This document shows, in pieces, positions 1-5,811 of a DNA stretch of 5,811 nucleotides. The DNA lies in the NCBI GenBank assembly GCA_023393895.1, contig JAEXBT010000040.1:1-5811 (forward strand). Reading direction: 5' to 3'. Below the pieces are notes generated by a model. The model was not told the DNA's origin. It saw only the letters and a program-made list of their open reading frames with translations, and ran no database searches. The position numbers and the translations under genes are program-made. Position 1 is the first letter of the stretch; the number at the start of each line of letters is the position of its first letter. The DNA comes from Pseudomonadota bacterium. Its GTDB lineage: Bacteria; Pseudomonadota; Gammaproteobacteria; Xanthomonadales; Xanthomonadaceae.

Positions 1-1
1 C

Positions 2-625
2 ACCCCCTACGACATCGTCAGCCATGTGCCCGACCTGTCCGACGGCAGCCGCATCCTCACCCGCGAGAAGGTCGCCGATACCGACGAAGGCCCGCGCCCC
101 GGCACCAGCATGGAAACCCTGGCGAAGCTCAAGCCGGTGTTCCGCAACGGCCAGTTCGGCGGCACCGTGACCGCCGGCAACAGCTCGCAGATGAGCGATG
201 GCGCTGCGGCCGTGCTGCTGGCCTCGGGCCAGGCGGTGAAGGATTACGGGCTGACGCCGCTGGCGCGTTTCGTCAGCTTCTCGGTGGCCGGCGTGCGTCC
301 GGAAGTGATGGGCATCGGCCCGATCGCCGCGATCCCGAAGGCGCTCAAGCAGGCCGGCCTGACCAAGGACCAGCTGGACTGGATCGAGCTCAACGAGGCT
401 TTCGCCGCGCAGGCGCTTGCCGTCATCCGCGACTCGCAGCTGGACCCGTCGAAGGTGAACCCGCTGGGCGGCGCGATCGCGCTCGGTCATCCGCTTGGTG
501 CGACCGGCGCCATCCGTACCGCGACCATCGTGCATGGCATGAAGCGGCGCCAGCAGAAGTACGGCATGGTCACGATGTGCATCGGCACCGGAATGGGTGC
601 GGCCGGCATCTTCGAGGCGCTCTGA
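2..625 (+). CDS. 3-ketoacyl-CoA thiolase (acetyl-CoA C-acyltransferase), 5'-truncated by window edge
   Basis: C-terminal 207 residues of a thiolase, which cleaves 3-ketoacyl-CoA with CoA to give acetyl-CoA and a shortened acyl-CoA in beta-oxidation (cytoplasmic). The frame is open from base 2 and ends at TGA 623-625; the start lies left of the window. Visible family signatures, numbered from the first visible codon: [11 protein letters not shown] (about 59-69), the NEAF motif (131-134), the catalytic GHP histidine (codon at 488-490) in [11 protein letters not shown], and the C-terminal catalytic cysteine (codon at 578-580) in [10 protein letters not shown]. The nucleophilic N-terminal cysteine is outside the window. 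The GHPLGATG and CIGTGMGAA wording resembles the peroxisomal ACAA1-type thiolases more than E. coli FadA, so I give no symbol. An acetoacetyl-CoA thiolase (condensing direction) cannot be excluded from this half alone. The gene is convergent with the galU operon and shares its terminator. Confidence 0.93.
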   Translation, partial: TPYDIVSHVPDLSDGSRILTREKVADTDEGPRPGTSMETLAKLKPVFRNGQFGGTVTAGNSSQMSDGAAAVLLASGQAVKDYGLTPLARFVSFSVAGVRPEVMGIGPIAAIPKALKQAGLTKDQLDWIELNEAFAAQALAVIRDSQLDPSKVNPLGGAIALGHPLGATGAIRTATIVHGMKRRQQKYGMVTMCIGTGMGAAGIFEAL

Positions 626-657
626 TCACCGCCAGCTGCAAAAGACTCCTGTGTCAC

Positions 658-686
658 GAAAAAGGCCGCAGAAAGCGGCCTTTTTC
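658..686. terminator. Bidirectional Rho-independent terminator between thiolase and galU
   Basis: A perfect 12-bp inverted repeat (658-669 pairs with 675-686) has a 5-nt loop, AGAAA on the + strand. The stem core is GGCCGC/GCGGCC flanked by five A and five T, so either strand yields a GC hairpin followed by a U run. It lies 32 bp after the thiolase stop and 36 bp after the galU stop. It therefore can end both convergent transcripts. Seen directly in the sequence; the function is standard inference. Confidence 0.92.
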
Positions 687-690
687 AGGG

Positions 691-706
691 CGGGGCACCA
701 GCCCCG
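691..706. repeat. Small GC hairpin beside the terminator
   Basis: A perfect 6-bp stem CGGGGC/GCCCCG with a 4-nt loop (ACCA on the + strand), 4 bp from the main terminator stem. It has no U run of its own. In the galU transcript it would form just before the terminator hairpin and could stabilise the 3' end or aid pausing; that role is inference. Confidence 0.55.
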
Positions 707-722
707 TTCACGACTGCCGGAA

Positions 723-1622
723 TCAGGTCTCGACCACCCCCAGCTCGTCCAGCGCGCCCTGCATCATCGTCTTCGCCGGTCCGCTCAGCAGCTCATGGTC
801 AAGCGCATAGCGCACGGTGGCCTCGATAAGACCGAGATTGGTGCCGCAGTCGAAACGCGTGCCGTGGAAGCGGAAGGCATCCACCCCTTCGGTCTGCAGC
901 AGTCCGGCAATGGCATCGGTGAGCTGGATCTCTCCGCCTGTCCCCTGCCCGGTGCGTTCGAGCAGACCGAAGATCGACGGCGACAGGACGTAGCGACCGA
1001 CCACTGCCAGGTTGCTGGGCGCCTCCGCAGGTGAGGGCTTCTCGACGATCGCGCGGATGCCGCCGGACTGTCCGGCGAACTCTGGCGCATCCACGATGCC
1101 GTAGCTCCCGGTCTGCTCACGTGGCACATCCTGCACCGCGATCACGCTACGGCCGGTAGCCTCGGCATGGTCGGCCATCTGCTTGAGCGCGCCATCGCCA
1201 CGGCTCCAGATCAGGTCATCCGGGAGCAGCACGGCAAACGGCTCGTCCCCCACCACCCCTTTTGCGCAGAGCACCGCATGTCCCAGGCCAAGGGCCTCGG
1301 GCTGGGTGACGAAGATCGCGCGGACACCATCAGGCAGCACGTGGCGGATCAATTCCAGCTGCTTGTGCTTGCCGGCTTTCTCCAGCTTCTGCTCGAGTTC
1401 GTAGGCCTTGTCGAAGTAGTCGGCCACTGCGTGCTTGTAGCGATTGGTGATGAAGACCAGCGTGTCGCAACCCGCTTCGATCGCCTCGTCAACCGCGTAC
1501 TGGATCAGCGGCTTGTCGACGATCGGCAGCATCTCCTTCGGCACTGTCTTGGTGGCAGGCAGGAAGCGCGTGCCGAGGCCGGCGACTGGAAAGACCGCCT
1601 TGCGGATGCGTGGAAACGCCAT
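723..1622 (-). CDS. galU: UTP--glucose-1-phosphate uridylyltransferase (UDP-glucose pyrophosphorylase)
   Basis: Makes UDP-glucose from UTP and glucose-1-phosphate in the cytoplasm, feeding LPS core, capsule/exopolysaccharide and other glycan pathways. The 299-residue length fits bacterial GalU. Motifs seen: GLGTRFLPATK (15-25), the nucleotide-binding loop, followed by PKEMLP (28-33); LGLGHAV (111-117); LLPDD (132-136); GSYGIV (172-177); VEKP (193-196); GGEIQLTD (229-236). Three starts are stacked: TTG 1628, ATG 1625 and ATG 1622. I chose 1622 because GAAGGA (1635-1630) lies 7 nt upstream and the resulting N-terminus (MAFPRIRKAVFPVAG) fits the family best; ATG 1625, which overlaps the upstream stop as TGATG, is nearly as good. 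It is the last gene of the minus-strand operon and sits immediately after the WbpM-like gene, so translation is probably coupled. Nothing looks truncated. The related rhamnose-pathway enzyme RmlA is excluded by the GalU-type motifs. Confidence 0.96.
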   Translation of the reverse strand: MAFPRIRKAVFPVAGLGTRFLPATKTVPKEMLPIVDKPLIQYAVDEAIEAGCDTLVFITNRYKHAVADYFDKAYELEQKLEKAGKHKQLELIRHVLPDGVRAIFVTQPEALGLGHAVLCAKGVVGDEPFAVLLPDDLIWSRGDGALKQMADHAEATGRSVIAVQDVPREQTGSYGIVDAPEFAGQSGGIRAIVEKPSPAEAPSNLAVVGRYVLSPSIFGLLERTGQGTGGEIQLTDAIAGLLQTEGVDAFRFHGTRFDCGTNLGLIEATVRYALDHELLSGPAKTMMQGALDELGVVET

Positions 1623-1624
1623 CA

Positions 1625-3532
1625 TCAATTCCTTCGACTACGTCGACCGGGAAACGGCACGATGATCGTCCTTGTTTCACTGGACGCCGTGGCGATGCGC
1701 GAGAATTCCGGCACCGCGCGGTGCAGGAGTTCGACCAGGCCTTCCTGATCGTAGATCGCGACCGCCGCCTGCATCCGTTCCAGTGCACCATCGAGCAGCG
1801 CCTGGTCGATCGCCCTCGAGGCACCCTTGAGGATCTTGGGGTGCGCGGTCGGCCGGTAGTTCTCGTCGGCATGGAACAGCGTCTCGTGCAGCTTCTCACC
1901 GGGGCGCAGACCGGTGTAGACGATCGCGATGTCCTTGCCCGGCTGCTTGTCGGCCAGGCGGATCATCTGCTCGGCCAGAATGCGGATCGCCACAGGCTCG
2001 CCCATGTCGAGCGTATAGATCGCGTCGTGTGCCCCCATCGCCGATGCCTGCAGGATCAGCTGGCAGGCTTCGGCAATGGTCATGAAGTATCGGGTGACCT
2101 CCGGATCGGTCACGGTCACCGGACCGCCCAGGCGGATCTGCTCGCGGAACAGCGGCACCACGCTACCTGCCGAATCGAGCACGTTGCCAAAACGGACGGT
2201 CACGAAGTGCGTGCGGCTCCGCGCCGCGTGAAGCTGGCAAGCGAGCTCGGCCAGGCGCTTGCTGGCGCCGAGGACATTCACGGGGTCCACTGCCTTGTCC
2301 GTGGAAATGAGCACGAAGGTTTCCACGTCCGCGTCCACCGCGGCCCGGGCCACGACGTGTGTGGCGATGGCGTTGTTGCGCACCGCCTCGCGCAACTGCC
2401 CTTCCAGAATCGGCACCTGCTTGTAGGCAGCCGCATGGAAAACCGCCTGCACCGGCTGCCGCGACAGGGCATGGTCCATGACCGCGCGGTCACCGCAATC
2501 GCCCAGCACCGGCGCACATCCGACTGAAGGGAAATCCCGTGCGAGCTCTTGCTGGATGCGCATCAAGGAAAGCTCATCCTGTTCGATGAGGGTGAGGTGG
2601 ATCGCTCCGTTACGGGCGCACTGCCGGCACAGCTCCGCCCCGATCGAGCCGCCCGCGCCGGTCACCAGCACGCTGCGTCCCCCCAGCCAGCCGCGGATCG
2701 CCAGCCAGTCCGGCGGCACCGGCGCGCGGCCAAGCAGGTCCTCGATCGCCACCTCCTTGAGCTCGCCGGGCAACGAGCGACCGGCCAGCACGTCCTCCAG
2801 ACGCGGGATCATCCGGAACGGCAGCCCGGTCGATTCACAGACGGCGATCACCCTCTGCATCTCTTCGGCGCTGAGCGATGGCATCGCGATCACAAGAAGC
2901 TTTGCCGCGGTTTCGCGCGCGATTTCGGCCGCATCCTCGATCTTGCCCAGCACAGGAATGCCGTGCACGCGGGTGCCACGCAGGCTGGCCGCGTCATCCA
3001 GCAATCCGACCGGCGAGTAGATGCCGGAGCGCAACAGATCGCGGATGAATCCCTCCCCTGCTCGCCCCGCACCCAGTATGAGGATGCGCAACGCCGCATC
3101 GCGTCGCCGGTCGAAGGTGCTGTCCTTCCATGCCCGGTAGAGCAGCCGCGGCATGCCCAGCAGCGCCACCAGCGTCACCGGATACAGCACCAGCACTGCG
3201 CGCGGCACCGCTTGCAGGCGGTTGTAGAGGAACAGGCCAATGACGATCAGCAGGAGTCCGAGCAACGAGGCCTTCAGCAGGTTGGCCAGATCGGGCACGC
3301 TGGCGAACCGCCACAAGCCGCGATACAGGCCCACTTGCCAGAACACCATGCCCTGCAATGACAGGACAATCGCCAACTGCAGGAAGTCGAACGCAGGCAT
3401 GGCACCGTCGGCAACCATGCTGTATCGGACCCAGAACAGACCGATCCACGCCAATGCGACCATGAACAGGTCATGCGTAACGACCATCATGCGTGGCAAA
3501 GCGGCGCTCCAGCGTTCGCGAAGATGCAGCAT
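1625..3532 (-). CDS. Membrane-bound nucleotide-sugar 4,6-dehydratase/epimerase, WbpM/CapD/PglF family
   Basis: 635 residues, the usual size of the large membrane WbpM-type proteins, which act on UDP-GlcNAc-type sugars (4,6-dehydration, e.g. toward QuiNAc, FucNAc or bacillosamine) for O-antigen, capsule or glycoprotein glycans. Domain order: four predicted membrane helices (about 18-38, 50-70, 85-104, 112-130); a first nucleotide-binding fold with GAGRAG (154-159); then the SDR catalytic domain with TGAGGSIG (291-298), HAAAYK (366-371), STDKAV (410-415), VRFGNVL (446-452), TRYFMT (480-485) and RPGEKLHE (543-550). The lysine of the MxxxK/YxxxK pair is K425, but the partner position 421 is Leu. 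The ATG at 3532 directly abuts the preceding gene's TAG; a GGAG lies 10 nt upstream. The TGA (1627-1625) overlaps the first possible galU ATG. Exact product sugar cannot be read from sequence; I leave the symbol empty, although wbpM or capD would be usual names. Confidence 0.92.
   Translation of the reverse strand: MLHLRERWSAALPRMMVVTHDLFMVALAWIGLFWVRYSMVADGAMPAFDFLQLAIVLSLQGMVFWQVGLYRGLWRFASVPDLANLLKASLLGLLLIVIGLFLYNRLQAVPRAVLVLYPVTLVALLGMPRLLYRAWKDSTFDRRRDAALRILILGAGRAGEGFIRDLLRSGIYSPVGLLDDAASLRGTRVHGIPVLGKIEDAAEIARETAAKLLVIAMPSLSAEEMQRVIAVCESTGLPFRMIPRLEDVLAGRSLPGELKEVAIEDLLGRAPVPPDWLAIRGWLGGRSVLVTGAGGSIGAELCRQCARNGAIHLTLIEQDELSLMRIQQELARDFPSVGCAPVLGDCGDRAVMDHALSRQPVQAVFHAAAYKQVPILEGQLREAVRNNAIATHVVARAAVDADVETFVLISTDKAVDPVNVLGASKRLAELACQLHAARSRTHFVTVRFGNVLDSAGSVVPLFREQIRLGGPVTVTDPEVTRYFMTIAEACQLILQASAMGAHDAIYTLDMGEPVAIRILAEQMIRLADKQPGKDIAIVYTGLRPGEKLHETLFHADENYRPTAHPKILKGASRAIDQALLDGALERMQAAVAIYDQEGLVELLHRAVPEFSRIATASSETRTIIVPFPGRRSRRN
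1630..1635 (-). promoter_or_regulatory. Ribosome binding site for galU
   Basis: GAAGGA on the minus strand lies inside the last codons of the upstream gene. It is 7 nt from ATG 1622 and 4 nt from ATG 1625. The spacing favours 1622 over 1625 and argues against TTG 1628. Confidence 0.65.
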
Positions 3533-4528
3533 CTATGCGTGACTCCGGTCCGTCCTGTCCTTGGAGGGCGATCGCAACGCCCGCCACATGATAGCCGAAG
3601 CGATATACCACGCCCCGAGGATCGGCAGGATGAAGGTTGCACCCCGCTCCTTCAAGACAAGGGCCAGCAGTGCGCCGAGTCCGGTAACGGTGAGATACGC
3701 CAGCGTGACCGGGACATGGCTTCCGCGCGCCCGGGCTGCGATCTGGTAGCTGTGGCTGGAGTGTGCCTGCCACCAGCGCTCGCGTCGGAATATCCTCAGC
3801 AACAGCGTCAGACCGGGATCCACCAGGAAGGGTGCAAGGGGAAAGAGCAGCAAGAGTCCCGCTAGCGGTGTCGCCCCCGTGGCAACCGCCCATCCCCAGG
3901 CAATCGTCACGCCCAACAGGCCACTGCCCACATCCCCCATGAAGATCCGTGCCTTGGGGAAGTTCCAGGCCAGGAAGCCCGAGGATGCGCCAGCCAGCGC
4001 AAGAAAGAACGCGGGCCAGCCCCCCGCGCAGAACGCAGCAATGATCAGCGCGAGGACCGTCGCCTGCGAAGCGGCGATGCCATCGATGCCGTCCATGAAG
4101 TTCCAGAAGTTGATGAGGACCAGTGCGAGCACCACGGCGGCTGCCAGCAGCCATGCAGGCCAGCCCGCCCCCCATCCGCCCGCAACGAGGCACAGACCCG
4201 CAAGCAGATGCACCAGCAGCCGGAGCCATGCCGAGAGGGGGCGGTGGTCATCCCACCAGCCGATGCCTCCGACCAGCAGCATCGATGCCGCCATCCAAAC
4301 CATGGTCCTCGTGTGGGCGGGATGCAGGATCGCCAGCATCCCGGCGGTTGCCAGCAAGGTGCCAAGGATGGCGATGCCGCCCCCGCGTGCAGTGGCCGTC
4401 TGATGGTTGCGGCGGGCGTCCGGGTGGTCGAGCAACTGACGGCGCAAGGCGTATCGGCGTGCCAGACCGGTGCCGATCAGGGTGAGCACAAACCCCGCGA
4501 GCAGCCAGAGCCAAGGCTCCACAGTCAC
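3533..4528 (-). CDS. MraY/WecA-family polyprenyl-phosphate sugar-1-phosphate transferase, WbpL-like (glycosyltransferase family 4)
   Basis: Polytopic inner-membrane enzyme that transfers a HexNAc-1-phosphate from a UDP-sugar to undecaprenyl phosphate, starting O-antigen or similar glycan chains. With the GTG start at 4528 it has 331 residues and many hydrophobic helices, as expected. Family motifs: LDHPDARRNHQTATARGGG (33-51), WWDD (91-94), NFWNFMDGIDG (140-150), FPKARIFMGDVGSG (190-203) and the cytoplasmic HSSHSYQ (256-262), which resembles the HRSHAYQ-type loop of WbpL-like members. The frame stays open upstream to 4627, but that stretch reads across lapB and encodes nothing family-like before the first hydrophobic helix, so I reject the longer start. 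GTG 4528 overlaps the lapB TGA by 4 nt (GTGA); GTG 4522 is the alternative. No clear Shine-Dalgarno precedes it, pointing to reinitiation after lapB. The pairing with a downstream WbpM-like gene supports WbpL over MraY or WecA; the transferred sugar is unknown. Confidence 0.88.
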   Translation of the reverse strand: MTVEPWLWLLAGFVLTLIGTGLARRYALRRQLLDHPDARRNHQTATARGGGIAILGTLLATAGMLAILHPAHTRTMVWMAASMLLVGGIGWWDDHRPLSAWLRLLVHLLAGLCLVAGGWGAGWPAWLLAAAVVLALVLINFWNFMDGIDGIAASQATVLALIIAAFCAGGWPAFFLALAGASSGFLAWNFPKARIFMGDVGSGLLGVTIAWGWAVATGATPLAGLLLLFPLAPFLVDPGLTLLLRIFRRERWWQAHSSHSYQIAARARGSHVPVTLAYLTVTGLGALLALVLKERGATFILPILGAWYIASAIMWRALRSPSKDRTDRSHA

Positions 4529-5703
4529 ACCACAGCGTAGTTCAGGAGGGGCTTGACCGTGCCCCAGGCGCGACAGCTCGGGCACTGCCAGTGATGTGAA
4601 CGGGCACCAAAGCCGCACTGGCTGCACCGGTAGCTTGGATTGCGAACCAGCAGCTGATCGGTGATCTGGCCCAGATCGTGCAGCGTGGACATCGGTTCGG
4701 TGCCGTCGTTGAGCGTCAGTTCGATCAACGCGGCCTCACCGCGTACCGATGGCCGGTCCTTCAACTGTTTCGCCAGATACTGCCGCGCCGCGTGGACGCC
4801 CTCCTCCCGCTCCACCAGCTGGGTGAGCGCAAGCACCGGCGCCACCCCCCGGTAATGTTCGGTCATCTCGGTGAGGAAGCGTTTGGCACCGGCCAGGTCG
4901 CCCACCTGTTCGTAGCTGTCCAGTAACGTCGGCAGGATGTCAGGCAGGTAGTCGCTGTCATGCCGTGCAGCGCGTTCGAACGCCTTGATCGCCGCGGCGT
5001 GGTTGCCGGCCACCGCCTCGATCCGCCCTTCCAGCATCCCGGGCCGCACTGCGTTTGAATCGGCCGCGTACGCGCGCCGGATCGCCGCATGCGCCGCCTC
5101 CAGATCACCCGCGGCGCGGTGCCTCTCGGCCAGCTCGCATTCGTACATGGCGATCAGCTCGCCCATCGGCGTACCGGTAGCCTCCTCGTAGCGATGCGCG
5201 TTCTCGATCGCGCGGTTCCAGTCGCGTTCGGACTGGAAGATGTCGATGAGGTGGCGCAGCGCCTGCGGCGCGCGCTGGTCGATCTCGGCCAGTTCCGTGA
5301 ACACGGTTTCGGCGCGATCGAGCAGCCCCGACTTCATGTAATCCTCGCCCAGTGCGAGCAACGCTTGTACCCGTTGTGCGTCGGTCAGGTCCTTGCGCTC
5401 GACCAGGCCTTGGTGCAGGCGTATCGCCCGATCCACCTCGCCGCGGCGGCGGAACAGATGGCCCAGAGCGACCTGCGTCTCGAAGGTCTCCTTGTCCAGT
5501 TCCGCGATATGCAGGAACAGTTCGATCGCCTTGTCCGGCTGCTCGTTGAGGAGATAGTTGAGGCCGCGGAAATAGGTCGTCGAAAGCTTGCTGACCTGGC
5601 TGTCGCTGTGGCGCTCGCCACCGCGTCGCCCGACCACCCAGCCCATCACTGCCGCGGCAGGCAGCAGCAGGACGAACCAGAACCATTGTTCAACGAAGGC
5701 CAT
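4525..5703 (-). CDS. lapB: Lipopolysaccharide assembly protein LapB (YciM), TPR protein with rubredoxin-type zinc/iron domain
   Basis: 392 residues, close to E. coli LapB (389). In E. coli LapB is an inner-membrane adaptor that promotes FtsH degradation of LpxC, which sets the LPS level, and is linked to LPS assembly. Seen here: an N-terminal membrane anchor (about 6-25) followed by GRR; a long alpha-helical TPR region (about 40-330) with repeated A/L/G spacing, such as KAIELFLHIAELD and RAIENAHRYEEATG; and a C-terminal metal-binding domain with CSQC (360-363) and CPSC (374-377) separated by GFGARSHHWQ, then WGTVKP. All four metal-ligand cysteines are present. The ATG at 5703 is the only sensible start: the frame is closed by a TAA at 5721 and the anchor begins right after it. 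No good Shine-Dalgarno precedes it. It starts 49 bp after the probable ihfB stop and overlaps the next gene by 4 nt. No lapA lies beside it. Confidence 0.95.
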   Translation of the reverse strand: MAFVEQWFWFVLLLPAAAVMGWVVGRRGGERHSDSQVSKLSTTYFRGLNYLLNEQPDKAIELFLHIAELDKETFETQVALGHLFRRRGEVDRAIRLHQGLVERKDLTDAQRVQALLALGEDYMKSGLLDRAETVFTELAEIDQRAPQALRHLIDIFQSERDWNRAIENAHRYEEATGTPMGELIAMYECELAERHRAAGDLEAAHAAIRRAYAADSNAVRPGMLEGRIEAVAGNHAAAIKAFERAARHDSDYLPDILPTLLDSYEQVGDLAGAKRFLTEMTEHYRGVAPVLALTQLVEREEGVHAARQYLAKQLKDRPSVRGEAALIELTLNDGTEPMSTLHDLGQITDQLLVRNPSYRCSQCGFGARSHHWQCPSCRAWGTVKPLLNYAVV

Positions 5704-5752
5704 CCGGCATGTTAACCATTAAGCCTGCACAGGTGAATCCGCAAGCTGCCGC
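5704..5752. other. Short ihfB-lapB intergenic gap
   Basis: 49 bp with no terminator: the only inverted repeat (GCTGCC 5745-5750 with GGCAGC 5766-5771) is short, has a 15-nt loop and no T run. No convincing promoter is visible; the best match on the minus strand is TTGCGG, 17 nt, TAATGG, which is poor. LapB may therefore be read through from ihfB. The gap is far too short for a lapA gene. Confidence 0.5.
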
Positions 5753-5811
5753 TCAGCCCTCCTCGGGCAGCGGCAACACGTCATTGACACGCTCGCGCAG
5801 GTCCTTGCCGG
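5753..5811 (-). CDS. ihfB: Probable integration host factor subunit beta, C-terminal end only
   Basis: The last 18 codons of a minus-strand gene cut by the window edge, ending at TGA 5755-5753. They read GKDLRERVNDVLPLPEEG. GKDLRERVN matches the C-terminal helix of HU/IHF proteins (E. coli IhfB has GKELRDRAN near its end), and ihfB is a common neighbour upstream of lapA/lapB in gammaproteobacteria. IhfB with IhfA binds and bends DNA. The tail after RVN, acidic and proline-containing, is longer than in E. coli. Only 18 residues are visible, so the call rests on this short match plus gene order; another HU-family protein is possible. Confidence 0.65.
   Translation of the reverse strand, partial: GKDLRERVNDVLPLPEEG

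Noticed and set aside
1167..1748. 193-codon + strand open frame opposite galU
   Set aside because: Antisense to galU, no domain, no upstream signals.
1610..2527. 305-codon + strand open frame opposite the WbpM-like gene
   Set aside because: It lies antisense to a clear, motif-rich gene, shows no recognisable domain, and is rich in His/Arg/Gln as typical for GC-rich shadow frames.
2549..3361. 270-codon + strand open frame opposite the WbpM-like gene
   Set aside because: Shadow of the dehydratase coding strand; composition (many Gln, Arg, His) is artefactual and no motif is seen.
3471..4229. 252-codon minus-strand frame inside the transferase and into the WbpM-like gene
   Set aside because: Alternative frame of the transferase gene; the true frame has all MraY/WecA motifs, this one has none.
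4544..4549. Perfect AGGAGG on the + strand
   Set aside because: It lies inside lapB on the opposite strand; the nearest + strand GTG opens a frame of only about 11 codons.
5089..5715. 208-codon + strand open frame opposite lapB
   Set aside because: Antisense shadow of lapB with no domain, although it looks long.
5711..5716. GTTAAC palindrome just upstream of lapB as an operator
   Set aside because: Six bases only, with flanking symmetry broken by one extra base; expected by chance.
5745..5774. Inverted repeat around the ihfB stop as a terminator
   Set aside because: Only 6 bp in either register, 15-nt loop and no T run; unlikely to end transcription.

Overview
The window is GC-rich (roughly two thirds G+C by eye), gene-dense bacterial chromosome. 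Gene content and order (ihfB next to lapB, then a WbpL/WecA-type transferase, a WbpM-type dehydratase and galU) suggest a gammaproteobacterium. The protein sequences look most like Xanthomonadaceae (Xanthomonas/Stenotrophomonas/Lysobacter-like). That family-level placement is an inference from memory of these families, not a search result.

Layout: on the + strand, positions 2-625 hold the C-terminal half of a 3-ketoacyl-CoA thiolase (fatty-acid beta-oxidation). It ends at a convergent intergenic gap of about 97 bp containing a strong bidirectional terminator. Everything to the right is on the minus strand and is transcribed right to left: the last 18 codons of a probable ihfB (window edge), lapB, a WbpL/WecA-like polyprenyl-phosphate sugar-1-phosphate transferase, a membrane-bound WbpM/CapD-like nucleotide-sugar dehydratase/epimerase, and galU. 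The last four genes are packed with no real gaps: a 4-nt GTGA overlap, an exact TAG|ATG abutment, and a TGATGATG junction. They very probably form one translationally coupled operon that ends at the shared terminator.

Functionally the operon is about the cell envelope. LapB (known to tune LPS amount through FtsH/LpxC in E. coli) sits with the enzyme that starts O-antigen or related glycan synthesis on undecaprenyl phosphate, with an enzyme that modifies UDP-sugars, and with GalU, which supplies UDP-glucose. The layout resembles the ends of the Pseudomonas aeruginosa O-antigen locus (himD/ihfB at one end, wbpL-wbpM at the other) with the strain-specific sugar genes missing.

I found no mobile element, CRISPR array, RNA gene or clearly new system. 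The points most worth checking are a Leu at the active-site position that is normally Met (or Tyr) in the WbpM-like enzyme, the lack of lapA beside lapB, and the compact lapB-wbpL-wbpM-galU operon.
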